A stretch of DNA of 64,000 bases from Plantactinospora endophytica (GTDB taxonomy: Bacteria; Actinomycetota; Actinomycetes; Mycobacteriales; Micromonosporaceae). Shown here piece by piece: positions 41,400 to 50,983 of the stretch. The DNA is taken from the NCBI RefSeq assembly GCF_016862915.1, contig NZ_BONW01000001.1, positions 124,001 to 188,000 on the forward strand, given 5' to 3'. Positions within the stretch are counted from its first letter, which is position 1. Each line of letters begins with the position of its first letter. The translations under genes and the position numbers were made by a program. The notes beneath the pieces were generated by a model, which saw only the letters and a program-made list of their open reading frames with translations, ran no database searches and was not told where the DNA came from.

Positions 41400-42491
41400 G
41401 TGGCCGCCCTGCCGCCACCGGTAGCCGCGATCCGGGTCGCCGTCCGGCGGGCGCTTTCCGACGTACCCGGGAACGGGCCGGTTTTGGTCGCCTGCTCCGG
41501 CGGCGCCGACTCGCTCGCGCTGGCCGCCGGCACCGCCTTCGTCGCCGCCCGGCTGGGGGTGCCGGCCGGGCTGGTCACCGTCGACCACGGTCTTCAGGAG
41601 GGCTCGGCGCGGCGGGCCGCCGACGTCGCGAAGTGGGCGGGTGAGCAGGGGTTCGCGCCGGTCGAGGTGGCGACCGTGCGGGTCGCCGGCCGGCCCGGGG
41701 GGCCGGAGGCGGCGGCCCGGGAGGCGCGCTACCGGGCCCTGGTCGAGGCCGCACACCGGTACGACGCCGGCACCGTGCTGCTCGGGCACACCCGGGACGA
41801 CCAGGCCGAGACGGTACTGCTCGCGCTCGCCCGGGGCGCCGGCCCGCGCGGGCTCGCCGGCATGCCGGCCACCCGGGAGTACGCCGGGGTGACGCTGGCC
41901 CGGCCACTGTTGGAGATCACCCGTGCGCAGACCCGGAAGGCGTGCGCGTCGCTCGGGTTGACCCCGTGGGAGGACCCGCACAACACCGACGACCGGTACG
42001 CCCGGGCCCGGGTCCGGGCCGACGTGCTGCCGACGCTGGTCCGGGCGCTCGGTCCGGGGGTGCTGGACAACCTGGCCCGTACCGCCCGGCTGGCGGCCGA
42101 GGACGGCGCCGCGCTGGACGACCTGGCCCGGGCCGGTTACGCCGAGGCCCACATCCCACCGGCCGTCCCGCCGCCCGATCCGCTCTCCGTCTCCGATCCG
42201 GTCTCCGGGTCCGGGCCGGTCTCCGGGACCGGAGCGACGAGCGGCCCGGCGCCGACGGCCGGGGCGGTCGGCGGGCTGGCCGTGCCGGTGCTGGCCGGGA
42301 TGCCGCCGGCGGTCCGGAGCCGGGTGCTGCACCTGTGGTGCCGGGAGCTGGGTGCGCCACCGGCGGCGCTGTCGTACCGGCACGTCGCCGCGCTGAACGC
42401 GTTGGTCACCGCGTGGCGTGGGCAGGGCGCGGTGCACCTGCCCGGGGACATCCGGGCGACCCGGCGCGGCGGGGTGCTGATCGCGGAGTAG
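41400..42491 (+). CDS. tilS: tRNA(Ile)-lysidine synthetase
   Basis: 363 residues from GTG 41400. PP-loop SGGADS from Ser33, then VTVDHGLQEGS and LLGHTRDDQAETVLLALARG, and NTDDRYARARVR: the TilS N-type ATPase set. It converts C34 of the AUA-reading tRNA-Ile to lysidine and is essential in most bacteria. A Pro/Ser/Gly insertion with SDPVSGSGPVSG repeats lies around 260-285, before the C-terminal region. The start is weak: no good ribosome site. In mycobacteria hpt follows directly; here four other genes intervene. Confidence 0.92.
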   Translation: MAALPPPVAAIRVAVRRALSDVPGNGPVLVACSGGADSLALAAGTAFVAARLGVPAGLVTVDHGLQEGSARRAADVAKWAGEQGFAPVEVATVRVAGRPGGPEAAAREARYRALVEAAHRYDAGTVLLGHTRDDQAETVLLALARGAGPRGLAGMPATREYAGVTLARPLLEITRAQTRKACASLGLTPWEDPHNTDDRYARARVRADVLPTLVRALGPGVLDNLARTARLAAEDGAALDDLARAGYAEAHIPPAVPPPDPLSVSDPVSGSGPVSGTGATSGPAPTAGAVGGLAVPVLAGMPPAVRSRVLHLWCRELGAPPAALSYRHVAALNALVTAWRGQGAVHLPGDIRATRRGGVLIAE

Positions 42492-42500
42492 ACATGGGGG

Positions 42501-44147
42501 ATGCCTACCCCCCGACAACCGGTCTTCGCCCCGAACGGTGCCGTCGCCACCAGTCAGCCGCTCGCCGCCGCCGTCGGACTGGCGGTGCTGCGCCGGGGCG
42601 GCAACGCCGTCGACGCCGCCCTGGCCACCGCGATCACCCTCACGGTGGTCCAGCCCGGCTCCAACGACATCGGCGGTGACCTGTTCGCCATCGTCTGGGA
42701 CGGGCAGCGGTTGCACGGGCTGAACGCGTCCGGCCGGTCACCGGCGGGGCTGACCCGGGAGACGGTGCTCGCCGCGACCGGCGGGCGGGGTGCCGAGCCG
42801 ACGGCGGGGCACGGCGGTGCCCAGGCCGCCGGACCGGCGATGCCGGCCCGGGGCTGGCTGCCGGTGACCGTACCGGGTGCGCCGGCCGGTTGGCGGGACC
42901 TGCACGAGCGGTTCGGCAGGCTGCCGTTCGCGGAGTTGTTCGCCGACGCGGTCGGCTACGCCGAGTACGGCTTCCCGGTCTCGCCCCGGGTCGCCGCGAG
43001 CTGGGCCCGCTCGGTCGAGCTGCACGCCGAGCTGACCGGCGAGGAGTACGCCGAGTGGGGGCGGATCTTCACCGTCGACGGTGGACGGGCGCCCCGGGCC
43101 GGCGAGCGGTGGCGCAACCCGGACGCCGCCGGCACGCTGCGCCGGATCGCGCAGACCGGTGCGGCGGACTTCTACACCGGTCGGATCGCCGAGACACTGG
43201 CCGGGTACGCGGCCCGGACCGGTGGCCCGCTGCGCGGCGACGACCTGGCTGGGCACGCCTCGACCTGGGTGGACCCGGTCCGGGCCGGTTACCGGGGGCA
43301 CGAGGTGTGGGAGCTGCCGCCGAACGGGCAGGGCGTGGCGGCGCTGCTCGCGCTGAACATCCTCGACGGGGTGGACCTGGCCGCGTTGAGCCCCGCCGAG
43401 CGGCTGCACTGGCAGATCGAGGCGGTGAAGCTCGGCTTCGCCGACGCGCACGCGTACGTGGCCGACCCGGACCGGGTGCACGTGCCGACCGCCGAACTGC
43501 TCACCCGTGAGTACGCTGCCGCCCGGCGGGCGCTGGTCACCGACTCGGCCGGTACGCCGGCACCCGGCGACCCGGCCCGGGGCGGCACCGTCTACCTGTG
43601 TGCCGCCGACGCGGGCGGGATGATGGTGAGCCTGATCCAGTCCAACTACCTCGGCTTCGGCTCGTACGTCGTGCCGCCCGGGCTCGGCTTCGGCTTGCAG
43701 AACCGGGGTGCCGGGTTCAGCCTCGACCCGGCCCACCCGAACGTGGTGGCACCGGGCAAGCGCCCGTTCCACACCATCATCCCCGGGTTCCTCGGCCGGG
43801 ACGGCGAGCCGGTGGGACCGTTCGGGGTGATGGGCGGGCACATGCAGCCGCAGGGGCACGTACAACTCGTCTCCGCGACCGTGGACGCCGGGCTCGACCC
43901 GCAGGCCGCGCTGGACCGGCCGCGCTGGTACTGGCACGCCGGGCGGTCGGTGCTGGTCGAGCCGGGGCTGGCGGTCGACGGGTCGGGCCGGGAGGTGGTC
44001 GGGTCGTTGCGGTCCAGGGGGCACGAGGTCACCGTCGAGCCGGAGGCGTCCGCCTTCGGGTACGGCCAGGCGATCTGGCGGCTGCCGGACGGCGGGTACG
44101 TGGCCGGCTCGGAGCCCCGCGCCGACGGCTGCGCGGTCGGCTACTGA
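42501..44147 (+). CDS. ggt: Gamma-glutamyltransferase family protein
   Basis: 548 residues from ATG 42501, 9 bp after tilS. Ntn-hydrolase of the GGT family: FAPNGAVATSQPLAAAVGLAVLRRGGNAVDAALA, LPPNGQGVAAL, and the autocleavage Thr near 363 in GGTVYLCAADAGGMMVSLIQS, with VVAPGKRPFHTIIPGF late. No signal peptide is visible, so it is likely cytoplasmic, as in many actinobacterial GGT-like acylases. It may act on gamma-glutamyl compounds or as an amidase. It interrupts the usual tilS-hpt adjacency. Confidence 0.9.
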   Translation: MPTPRQPVFAPNGAVATSQPLAAAVGLAVLRRGGNAVDAALATAITLTVVQPGSNDIGGDLFAIVWDGQRLHGLNASGRSPAGLTRETVLAATGGRGAEPTAGHGGAQAAGPAMPARGWLPVTVPGAPAGWRDLHERFGRLPFAELFADAVGYAEYGFPVSPRVAASWARSVELHAELTGEEYAEWGRIFTVDGGRAPRAGERWRNPDAAGTLRRIAQTGAADFYTGRIAETLAGYAARTGGPLRGDDLAGHASTWVDPVRAGYRGHEVWELPPNGQGVAALLALNILDGVDLAALSPAERLHWQIEAVKLGFADAHAYVADPDRVHVPTAELLTREYAAARRALVTDSAGTPAPGDPARGGTVYLCAADAGGMMVSLIQSNYLGFGSYVVPPGLGFGLQNRGAGFSLDPAHPNVVAPGKRPFHTIIPGFLGRDGEPVGPFGVMGGHMQPQGHVQLVSATVDAGLDPQAALDRPRWYWHAGRSVLVEPGLAVDGSGREVVGSLRSRGHEVTVEPEASAFGYGQAIWRLPDGGYVAGSEPRADGCAVGY

Positions 44148-44198
44148 GCTGTCACTCAGTTGCGGAGATCTCCTACCGTTGGCGCCCACCTGTGCGTT

Positions 44199-44213
44199 GA
44201 GGAGGTTTCCTTG
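44199..44213 (+). promoter_or_regulatory. Strong ribosome site deciding a TTG start
   Basis: GAGGAGG followed by five bases and TTG at 44211 fixes the start of the secreted protein at a codon that is rare as an initiator. Confidence 0.7.
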
Positions 44214-45068
44214 CCCCGACCGTCCATCCTCTGGCCGGTACGCTCGCTGGCCGTCCTGGGGATCGTCGCCGTCACCGTCGCCGTCGCGGCGCCGGCCTCG
44301 GCCAACCCGCTGAAGTCCGCCGACGTGACCGTCACCTTCGAGGCGGCCCGCAACATCCTGCCGACCGACGGCTGGAGCAGCGTCTCGGCTGTGGTCCGCA
44401 ACGCCGGTCCCGTTCCGGCCAGAGGCGCCCGGGTCACCCTCACCATGCCGGCCCCCTTCGAGAACTACGGGCTAAGCACGTCGAGCGACTGGGACTGCGT
44501 CCACACCTACCCGGCCGTCTCCTTCGACTGCCGCTACCTGCGGGAACTCGCCCCGGGGGCGAAGGCCGAGGCGGCACGGATCACCCCGCAACTGCGGGGC
44601 GCCACGGTTGGGCAGCGGCTCACAGGGCGGGCGACGGCCAGCACGCCACGGGAGACGAACACCGGCAACAACGCGGACGAGCAGGTCTTCCAGGTCGTCG
44701 GCAACGGCCTGATCGAGGGCGTGTTCTGGCACGACGTGGACGCCGACGGCGTACGGGAGGCGGGCGAGCCGATCGTGGACCCGGTGCACTATGTGGCCCG
44801 GAGCGTGGACGACGAGGACCGCTACGGATGGTCGAACAACTTCGGCCCGTACCGGATCCAGGTGCCGGCGAAGCGATACTCCGTCGAGGTGGAGCTGTCG
44901 ACGCAGCGGTGGCGGTTCACCCGGCCGAACGTCGGGAGTGACGCGACCGACTCGGACCTGGTGCCGTACTCGGAGACCACCTACTACCAGTACGGCCGGT
45001 TCGGTCCGTTCACGGTCGACGTGAACCGGCCGACGGTGATCGACGTGGGACTCGTCGCCACCTCCTGA
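44211..45068 (+). CDS. Secreted protein with SdrD_B-like domain
   Basis: 285 residues from TTG 44211, chosen because GAGGAGG stands 5 nt upstream; the in-frame GTG/ATG-like alternatives have none. A Sec signal peptide ends at APASAN. The first domain (about 35-165) is beta-sandwich, DUF11-like (VVRNAGPVPARGARVTLTMP), and the second starts GLIEGVFWHDVDADGVREAGEP, the Ca-binding start of SdrD_B/Cna-B-like domains. No sortase motif or anchor is seen, so it is likely released. Function unknown; adhesion or matrix binding is plausible. Confidence 0.8.
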   Translation: MPRPSILWPVRSLAVLGIVAVTVAVAAPASANPLKSADVTVTFEAARNILPTDGWSSVSAVVRNAGPVPARGARVTLTMPAPFENYGLSTSSDWDCVHTYPAVSFDCRYLRELAPGAKAEAARITPQLRGATVGQRLTGRATASTPRETNTGNNADEQVFQVVGNGLIEGVFWHDVDADGVREAGEPIVDPVHYVARSVDDEDRYGWSNNFGPYRIQVPAKRYSVEVELSTQRWRFTRPNVGSDATDSDLVPYSETTYYQYGRFGPFTVDVNRPTVIDVGLVATS

Positions 45069-45075
45069 CGGTCCT

Positions 45076-45103
45076 CCGGGCGTGCGGCCGGCCGCACGCC
45101 CGG
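45076..45103. terminator. 28-bp perfect palindrome between convergent genes
   Basis: A perfect 14+14 palindrome with no loop (ccgggcgtgcggcc plus its complement) in the 51-bp gap between the secreted-protein gene and the AraC-type gene. It probably acts as a bidirectional terminator. Confidence 0.65.
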
Positions 45104-45119
45104 GTCGCTCCCGCGGAGT

Positions 45120-46106
45120 TCAGGCGTTGACCGGCTCGTGCCCGGCCACCGGGAGCCGGCCCCGGAACGTGGACCGGTAGGCGTGCGGGGTGGCGCCGAG
45201 CCGGCGGCCGAAGTGGTGCCGCAGGGTGGCCGCGTCGCCGAAGCCGGCCCGGGTGGCCACCGCCTCGATGCTCAGTTCGGTCTCCTCCAGCAGCCGCCGG
45301 GCCAGCAGCACCCGCTGGTTGGTGATCCAGTCGTGCGGGGTGGTGCCGGTCTCGGCCCGGAACCGGCGGGCGAAGGTCCGGGGCGCCATGTGTGCCCGGC
45401 CGGCCAGGTCGTCGACGGTGAGCGGCCGGTCGAGGTGCTCGATCAGCCAGCCCAGCACCGGTTCGAGGGTGGGCGCGGCCGGGGTGGGCGCGATCGGTGC
45501 CTCGATGTACTGCGCCTGCCCGCCGTCGCGGTGCGGTGGCACCACCATCCGCCGGGCCAGTTTGGTGGCGAGCGCCGAGCCGTGCTCCTGGCGGACCAGG
45601 TGCAGGCAGGCGTCGATCCCGGCGGCGGTGCCGGCGCCGGTGAGCAGGTTGCCGTCCTGCACGTATAGGGAGTTGCAGCGCACCTTGGCCCGGGGGTACA
45701 TCTCGGCGAGCCGGTCGGCGTACTTCCAGTGGGTGGTGCACTCGCGGTCGTCCAGCAGGCCCGCCGCGGCCAGCACGAACGCGCCCGAGCAGACGCTCAA
45801 CACGTACGCCCCACGGTCGGCGGCACGGCGCAGCGCGGCCAGCACCGTCTCCGGGATCGGGGCGCCGATGGTGTGCACCGCCGGGATGGCGACCAGGTCG
45901 GCGTCCTCGACCGGGGTCAGGTCGGCGCTCGGGGTGAGCCCGAAGCCGGAGCGGGTGCTGACCGGCTTGCCGTCGTGGGTGCAGACGTCGAAGCGGTAGC
46001 CGGGGAAGCCGTCGACCGTCCGGTCGGTGCCGAAGACCTCGCAGAGCACGCCCAGCTCGAAGGGGGCGACCGGGTCCAGGGCGATCACTGCCACGTTGCG
46101 AAGCAT
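45120..46106 (-). CDS. AraC-type regulator with DJ-1/PfpI (GATase1-like) domain
   Basis: 328 residues from ATG 46106. The N-terminal domain (1-175) is DJ-1/PfpI-like: MLRNVAVIALDPVAPFELGVLCEVFG, VLSVCSGAFVLAAAGLLDD with the nucleophile-elbow Cys, and TTHWKYADRL. The C-terminal AraC HTH (about 225-320) has LTVDDLAGRAHMAPRTFARRFRAETG and IEAVATRAGFGDAATLRHHF. This matches FtrA/GlxA-type activators. The inducer is unknown. TATCGT 6 nt upstream suggests a leaderless message. A pair of direct repeats lies in the 183-bp gap before the next gene. Confidence 0.92.
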   Translation of the reverse strand: MLRNVAVIALDPVAPFELGVLCEVFGTDRTVDGFPGYRFDVCTHDGKPVSTRSGFGLTPSADLTPVEDADLVAIPAVHTIGAPIPETVLAALRRAADRGAYVLSVCSGAFVLAAAGLLDDRECTTHWKYADRLAEMYPRAKVRCNSLYVQDGNLLTGAGTAAGIDACLHLVRQEHGSALATKLARRMVVPPHRDGGQAQYIEAPIAPTPAAPTLEPVLGWLIEHLDRPLTVDDLAGRAHMAPRTFARRFRAETGTTPHDWITNQRVLLARRLLEETELSIEAVATRAGFGDAATLRHHFGRRLGATPHAYRSTFRGRLPVAGHEPVNA

Positions 46107-46112
46107 GTATCG

Positions 46113-46118
46113 ACGATA
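46113..46118 (-). promoter_or_regulatory. TATCGT -10-like hexamer before leaderless AraC gene
   Basis: On the minus strand TATCGT ends 6 nt before ATG 46106, with no ribosome site. This is the leaderless spacing seen at several other genes here. Confidence 0.45.
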
Positions 46119-46127
46119 ACCGAGAAC

Positions 46128-46157
46128 TGGCAGAAAATCGATGGTGCATGGCAAAGC
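46128..46157. promoter_or_regulatory. Direct repeat TGGCA, 21 bp apart, AraC-site candidate
   Basis: TGGCAGAAA (46128) and TGGCAAAGC (46149) are two helical turns apart, 22-51 bp upstream of the AraC-type ATG and on the side facing the next plus-strand genes. AraC-family monomers often bind such direct repeats. Confidence 0.45.
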
Positions 46158-46289
46158 TGCCACTGTCCCGTTAGCACCCGGCGGCGCAGACTTGAGTCGT
46201 AACAAGCCGGTGCGCACCGGCGGCGAACCAAAAGACCTGGTCAGACCCGGAGTTTCGGGTCGGCCGCAACCAGTGGAGGTCACGCCGCC

Positions 46290-46421
46290 ATGGAACTCTT
46301 CGTCCCGCTCTTCTTCCTCGTTCTCGTCCTCGCCTCCGTCCTCGGCCTGACCGCCGACAGCCGCGACTCGGCTGACTGGCGGCCCAGCAACGGCGGTTGG
46401 CGGTCGTCGCCCCGTGGCTGA
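46290..46421 (+). CDS. 43-residue membrane peptide
   Basis: ATG 46290 is preceded by GGAGG (TGGAGGTCACGCCGCC), and 43 codons run to TGA. A hydrophobic helix (residues 3-20, MELFVPLFFLVLVLASVLG) is followed by a charged, Trp-containing tail (DWRPSNGGWRSSPRG). Codon usage is GC3-rich. It lies 102 bp before hpt on the same strand. Single-pass micro-membrane proteins like this are often regulators of larger complexes; its target is unknown and the call as a gene rests on the ribosome site and composition. Confidence 0.6.
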   Translation: MELFVPLFFLVLVLASVLGLTADSRDSADWRPSNGGWRSSPRG

Positions 46422-46523
46422 CGAACCGTGTCGAACAATCCGCGCCTGGCCAGCCGGGGTGGGCACCGCAGGAAGGTGCCGCCCCGGCGACAGCCGCGAA
46501 CCGGCGTACGGCAGGCTAGGCGC

Positions 46524-47099
46524 ATGGCTCAGGGCTCCTGGTACGACGCCGACATCGACCACGTGATCATCTCGGAGGAGCAGATTCGGGAAAAGATCGC
46601 GGAACTGGCCAAACAGGTAGCCGCCGACTACGCCGACGAGGCGGACGGGCTCCTCCTGGTGTGTGTGCTCAAGGGTGCGGTCATGTTCATGGCCGACTTC
46701 GCCCGGGCGCTCGGGCGGCACGGGCCGCCGGCCGAGCTGGAGTTCATGGCCCTCTCCACGTACGGGCAGGGCACCACCTCCTCCGGTACCGTGCGGATCC
46801 GCAAGGACCTGGACCGGGACATCGCCGGTCGGCACGTGGTGGTGGTGGAGGACATCGTCGACTCCGGGCTCACCCTCTCCTGGCTGACGCGCTACCTGGA
46901 GTCCCGGGCGGCGGCCAGCGTCGAGGTGGTGGCACTCTTCCGCAAGCCGGACGCGATCAAGGTCTCGGTGCCGGTGAAGTACGTCGGCTTCGACATTCCG
47001 AGCGAGTTCGTGGTCGGCTACGGGCTGGACTTCGCCGAGCGCTACCGCGAGGTGCCGTACGTCGGCGTGCTGAAGCCCGAGGTCTACGCCCGGTCCTGA
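46524..47099 (+). CDS. hpt: Hypoxanthine-guanine phosphoribosyltransferase
   Basis: 191 residues from ATG 46524 ([21 protein letters not shown]), the standard hpt start; an in-frame upstream extension to 46428 is basic and not family-like. The PRPP motif [14 protein letters not shown] lies near 104-117 and [15 protein letters not shown] is the N-terminal substrate loop. It salvages hypoxanthine and guanine to IMP and GMP. It precedes ftsH, as in mycobacteria (Rv3624c-Rv3610c). Confidence 0.95.
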   Translation: MAQGSWYDADIDHVIISEEQIREKIAELAKQVAADYADEADGLLLVCVLKGAVMFMADFARALGRHGPPAELEFMALSTYGQGTTSSGTVRIRKDLDRDIAGRHVVVVEDIVDSGLTLSWLTRYLESRAAASVEVVALFRKPDAIKVSVPVKYVGFDIPSEFVVGYGLDFAERYREVPYVGVLKPEVYARS

Positions 47100-47589
47100 C
47101 CCGGGTCGATCACCGGTCCTGATCCGGCTCGATCCGTCCGGTCCAGGCCCCTCCGTCCCGTCGTCGACCCCGATCGTCATCCGGTACGCCCCGACCGTCC
47201 TGAATGTCGGTGCGGAAATATCGAGTCGACGTACAGCGCGCTCCCAGGAAACGCGGTTACGGTATGCGGTGGTGGCGCGGAAGCATCCCGCGCCGGGCCT
47301 CCTGCCCAGTTTGCCCCGGAAGATCGGGTCGGACGGGGTCAGGCGCCCGGTACCGGTCCGTCGCCACCCGGCACCCGGGCGGGGCGAACCTGTTACCCCA
47401 GGGCTCGCAGGCTCGCTCCTCGCGTTCACGGTGTACCGTCGAATGACCGCGGCGCGGTACCAAGCGCCCGGAGTCGAGGCCGGCTCGCACGGGGCGGCTT
47501 CGGCCCGTCGCTCCGGCGGCGGCAGAAGGCAACCAGACGATCAGGACGTCGATCAGGAGGGTCCGGGCGTTACGGCGCTCGACAACAGC
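47100..47589 (+). promoter_or_regulatory. ftsH upstream region with no separate gene
   Basis: 490 bp. It is open in the ftsH frame from 47269, so a longer ftsH start is possible: ATG 47443 would add 49 residues that look unstructured. AGGAGG at 47555-47560 is 30 bp before ATG 47590 and faces only a GTT codon. I see no promoter that I would assign. The region has no small ORF with a ribosome site. Confidence 0.4.
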
Positions 47590-49619
<2,030 letters not shown>

Positions 49620-49623
<4 letters not shown>

Positions 49624-50345
49624 GCAGCGGACCGGACCACCAGGCCGTCGGCGGTAACGCCGGCGGCCTGTCCGCGTCGGCCACCGAGCCGGACGGTGAC
49701 GAGGAACTGGACTACCTCGCCGCCCGGCTGGTCAACGGCAGGCTCGGCGGCGGCCCGGTCGAGGACGCCGTCGACCTGGCCAGGATCGAGAAGGCGGTCC
49801 GGGAGATCCTGATCGCCGTCGGCGAGGACCCCGACCGGGACGGCCTGCGGCAGACACCGGCCCGGGTCGCCCGGGCGTACGCCGAACTCTTCGCCGGGCT
49901 GCGGGTCGATCCGGCCCAGGTGCTCAGCACCACCTTCGAGGCCAACCACGAGGAACTCGTACTGGTCCGGGACATCGACGTGATGAGCCTCTGCGAGCAC
50001 CACCTGCTGCCGTTCCGGGGCTCGGCGCACATCGGCTACATCCCGGGCGAGCACGGCCGGATCACCGGGCTCTCCAAGCTGGCCCGGCTGGTCGAGGTCT
50101 ACGCCCGCCGTCCTCAGGTGCAGGAGCGGCTCACCTCGCAGATCGCCGACCTGCTGATGGAGAAACTGGAGCCACGCGGCGTACTGGTGGTGCTGGAGTG
50201 CGAGCACATGTGCATGGCGATGCGCGGCATCCAGAAGGCCGGCGCCAGGACCATCACCTCGGCGGTACGCGGGCTGCTGCAACGGGACGCCAAGTCCCGG
50301 GCCGAGGCGATGAGCCTGATCCTGAACGCCAACCGGATCGTCTGA
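49620..50345 (+). CDS. folE: GTP cyclohydrolase I, probable CTG start
   Basis: 241 residues if initiated at CTG 49620, which overlaps the ftsH stop as CTGA. No ATG, GTG or TTG exists in frame between 49620 and the conserved core, and the only alternatives are inside ftsH. Core motifs: [35 protein letters not shown], zinc ligands CEHHLLPF near 125 and CEHMCM near 195, and the C-terminal [17 protein letters not shown]. It forms 7,8-dihydroneopterin triphosphate for folate. The related species' form GTGAGC would give a normal coupled start; here the G has become C. Confidence 0.9.
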
Positions 50346-50349
50346 CTGC

Positions 50350-50409
50350 CCCGACCACCCGCCCGGCGCCGTCCGGCGGCCGTGCCGCTGCCCGACCACC
50401 CGCCCGGCG
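50350..50409. repeat. 19-bp direct repeat after folE
   Basis: cccgaccacccgcccggcg occurs at 50350-50368 and 50391-50409, 41 bp apart, directly before the palindrome. It may be a remnant of a duplication in this gap. Confidence 0.7.
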
Positions 50410-50437
50410 TTCGCTGGCGGGCAGTACTGCTGTCGTT

Positions 50438-50477
50438 GTCATGCCAGGTAGTCGTAATTATGACTCCTTGGCATGAC
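50438..50477. repeat. 40-bp near-perfect palindrome, AT-rich centre
   Basis: Arms of 20 bp, gtcatgccaggtagtcgtaa and ttatgactccttggcatgac, match at 17 of 20 positions with no loop. The centre (taattat) is far more AT-rich than the surroundings. It lies between convergent folE and the 146-residue gene. It may be a terminator, a binding site or a multi-copy palindromic element. Confidence 0.75.
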
Positions 50478-50542
50478 GCTCATCGGGGAACATGCTTCCG
50501 CCCGGACGACCGGCGGGGCCGTGTCGGCGGCCCGGTCAGCCG

Positions 50543-50983
50543 CTATCCGCGCAGCCCGACGAGGTAGACGCCGCCGAGGCAGAGCACGGCCAGCAGCGCC
50601 AGCAGGGCCACCGTGAGCGCGCCGTAGAGGAGTATCCGGGTCCAGGGCAGCGGGCCGGCCCCGGGCAGCCGGGTGGCGGCGTCGGCCGCGTCGGCGGTCG
50701 AACGGGCCTCCCGCAGCGCCGCCAGCACCGACTGGGGGCCACCGACCATCGCCTGACCGGCCACCGCTACCTCCGGCGCAGACGGCACCAGTTCCGCCTC
50801 GGCGACGCCCAACGCGCGTAGCCGGGACTGCTGCGGCACCAGCCGGGCCCGTACCCCGGCCAACTCCTCCCGGGCGCTGTGCACGCCCCGCTCCTGTTCG
50901 GCGGCGGCGGTCGCGGCGGACCGGCGTACCGCGTCCAGCCGCTGCGCGGCGGCCAGGTAGTCCTGCCAGGCGTCCCCGCTCAC
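50543..50983 (-). CDS. Tail-anchored helical protein, partner of FtsK-like ATPase
   Basis: 146 residues from GTG 50983, overlapping the FtsK-like stop (GTGA). The N-terminal part is a long helix with heptads (WQDYLAAAQRLDAVRRSAATAAAEQERGVHSAREELAGVRARL in pieces), then a linker and one C-terminal membrane helix (about 119-140), so it is probably tail-anchored. The helical part could assemble with the ATPase N-terminus, which is also Ala-rich helix. I do not recognise a family; the strict coupling shows it works with the ATPase. Confidence 0.75.
   Translation of the reverse strand: MSGDAWQDYLAAAQRLDAVRRSAATAAAEQERGVHSAREELAGVRARLVPQQSRLRALGVAEAELVPSAPEVAVAGQAMVGGPQSVLAALREARSTADAADAATRLPGAGPLPWTRILLYGALTVALLALLAVLCLGGVYLVGLRG

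Noticed and set aside
47269-47589. N-terminal extension of FtsH by up to 107 residues
   Set aside because: The extension is Arg/Pro/Gly-rich with no ribosome site at ATG 47443, while [13 protein letters not shown] matches the usual actinobacterial start.
50198-50476. ORFs ending in MPGSRNYDSLA and MPRSHNYDYLA through the palindrome
   Set aside because: They are chance read-throughs of folE's other frame and of the ATPase antisense into the palindrome, with no ribosome site.
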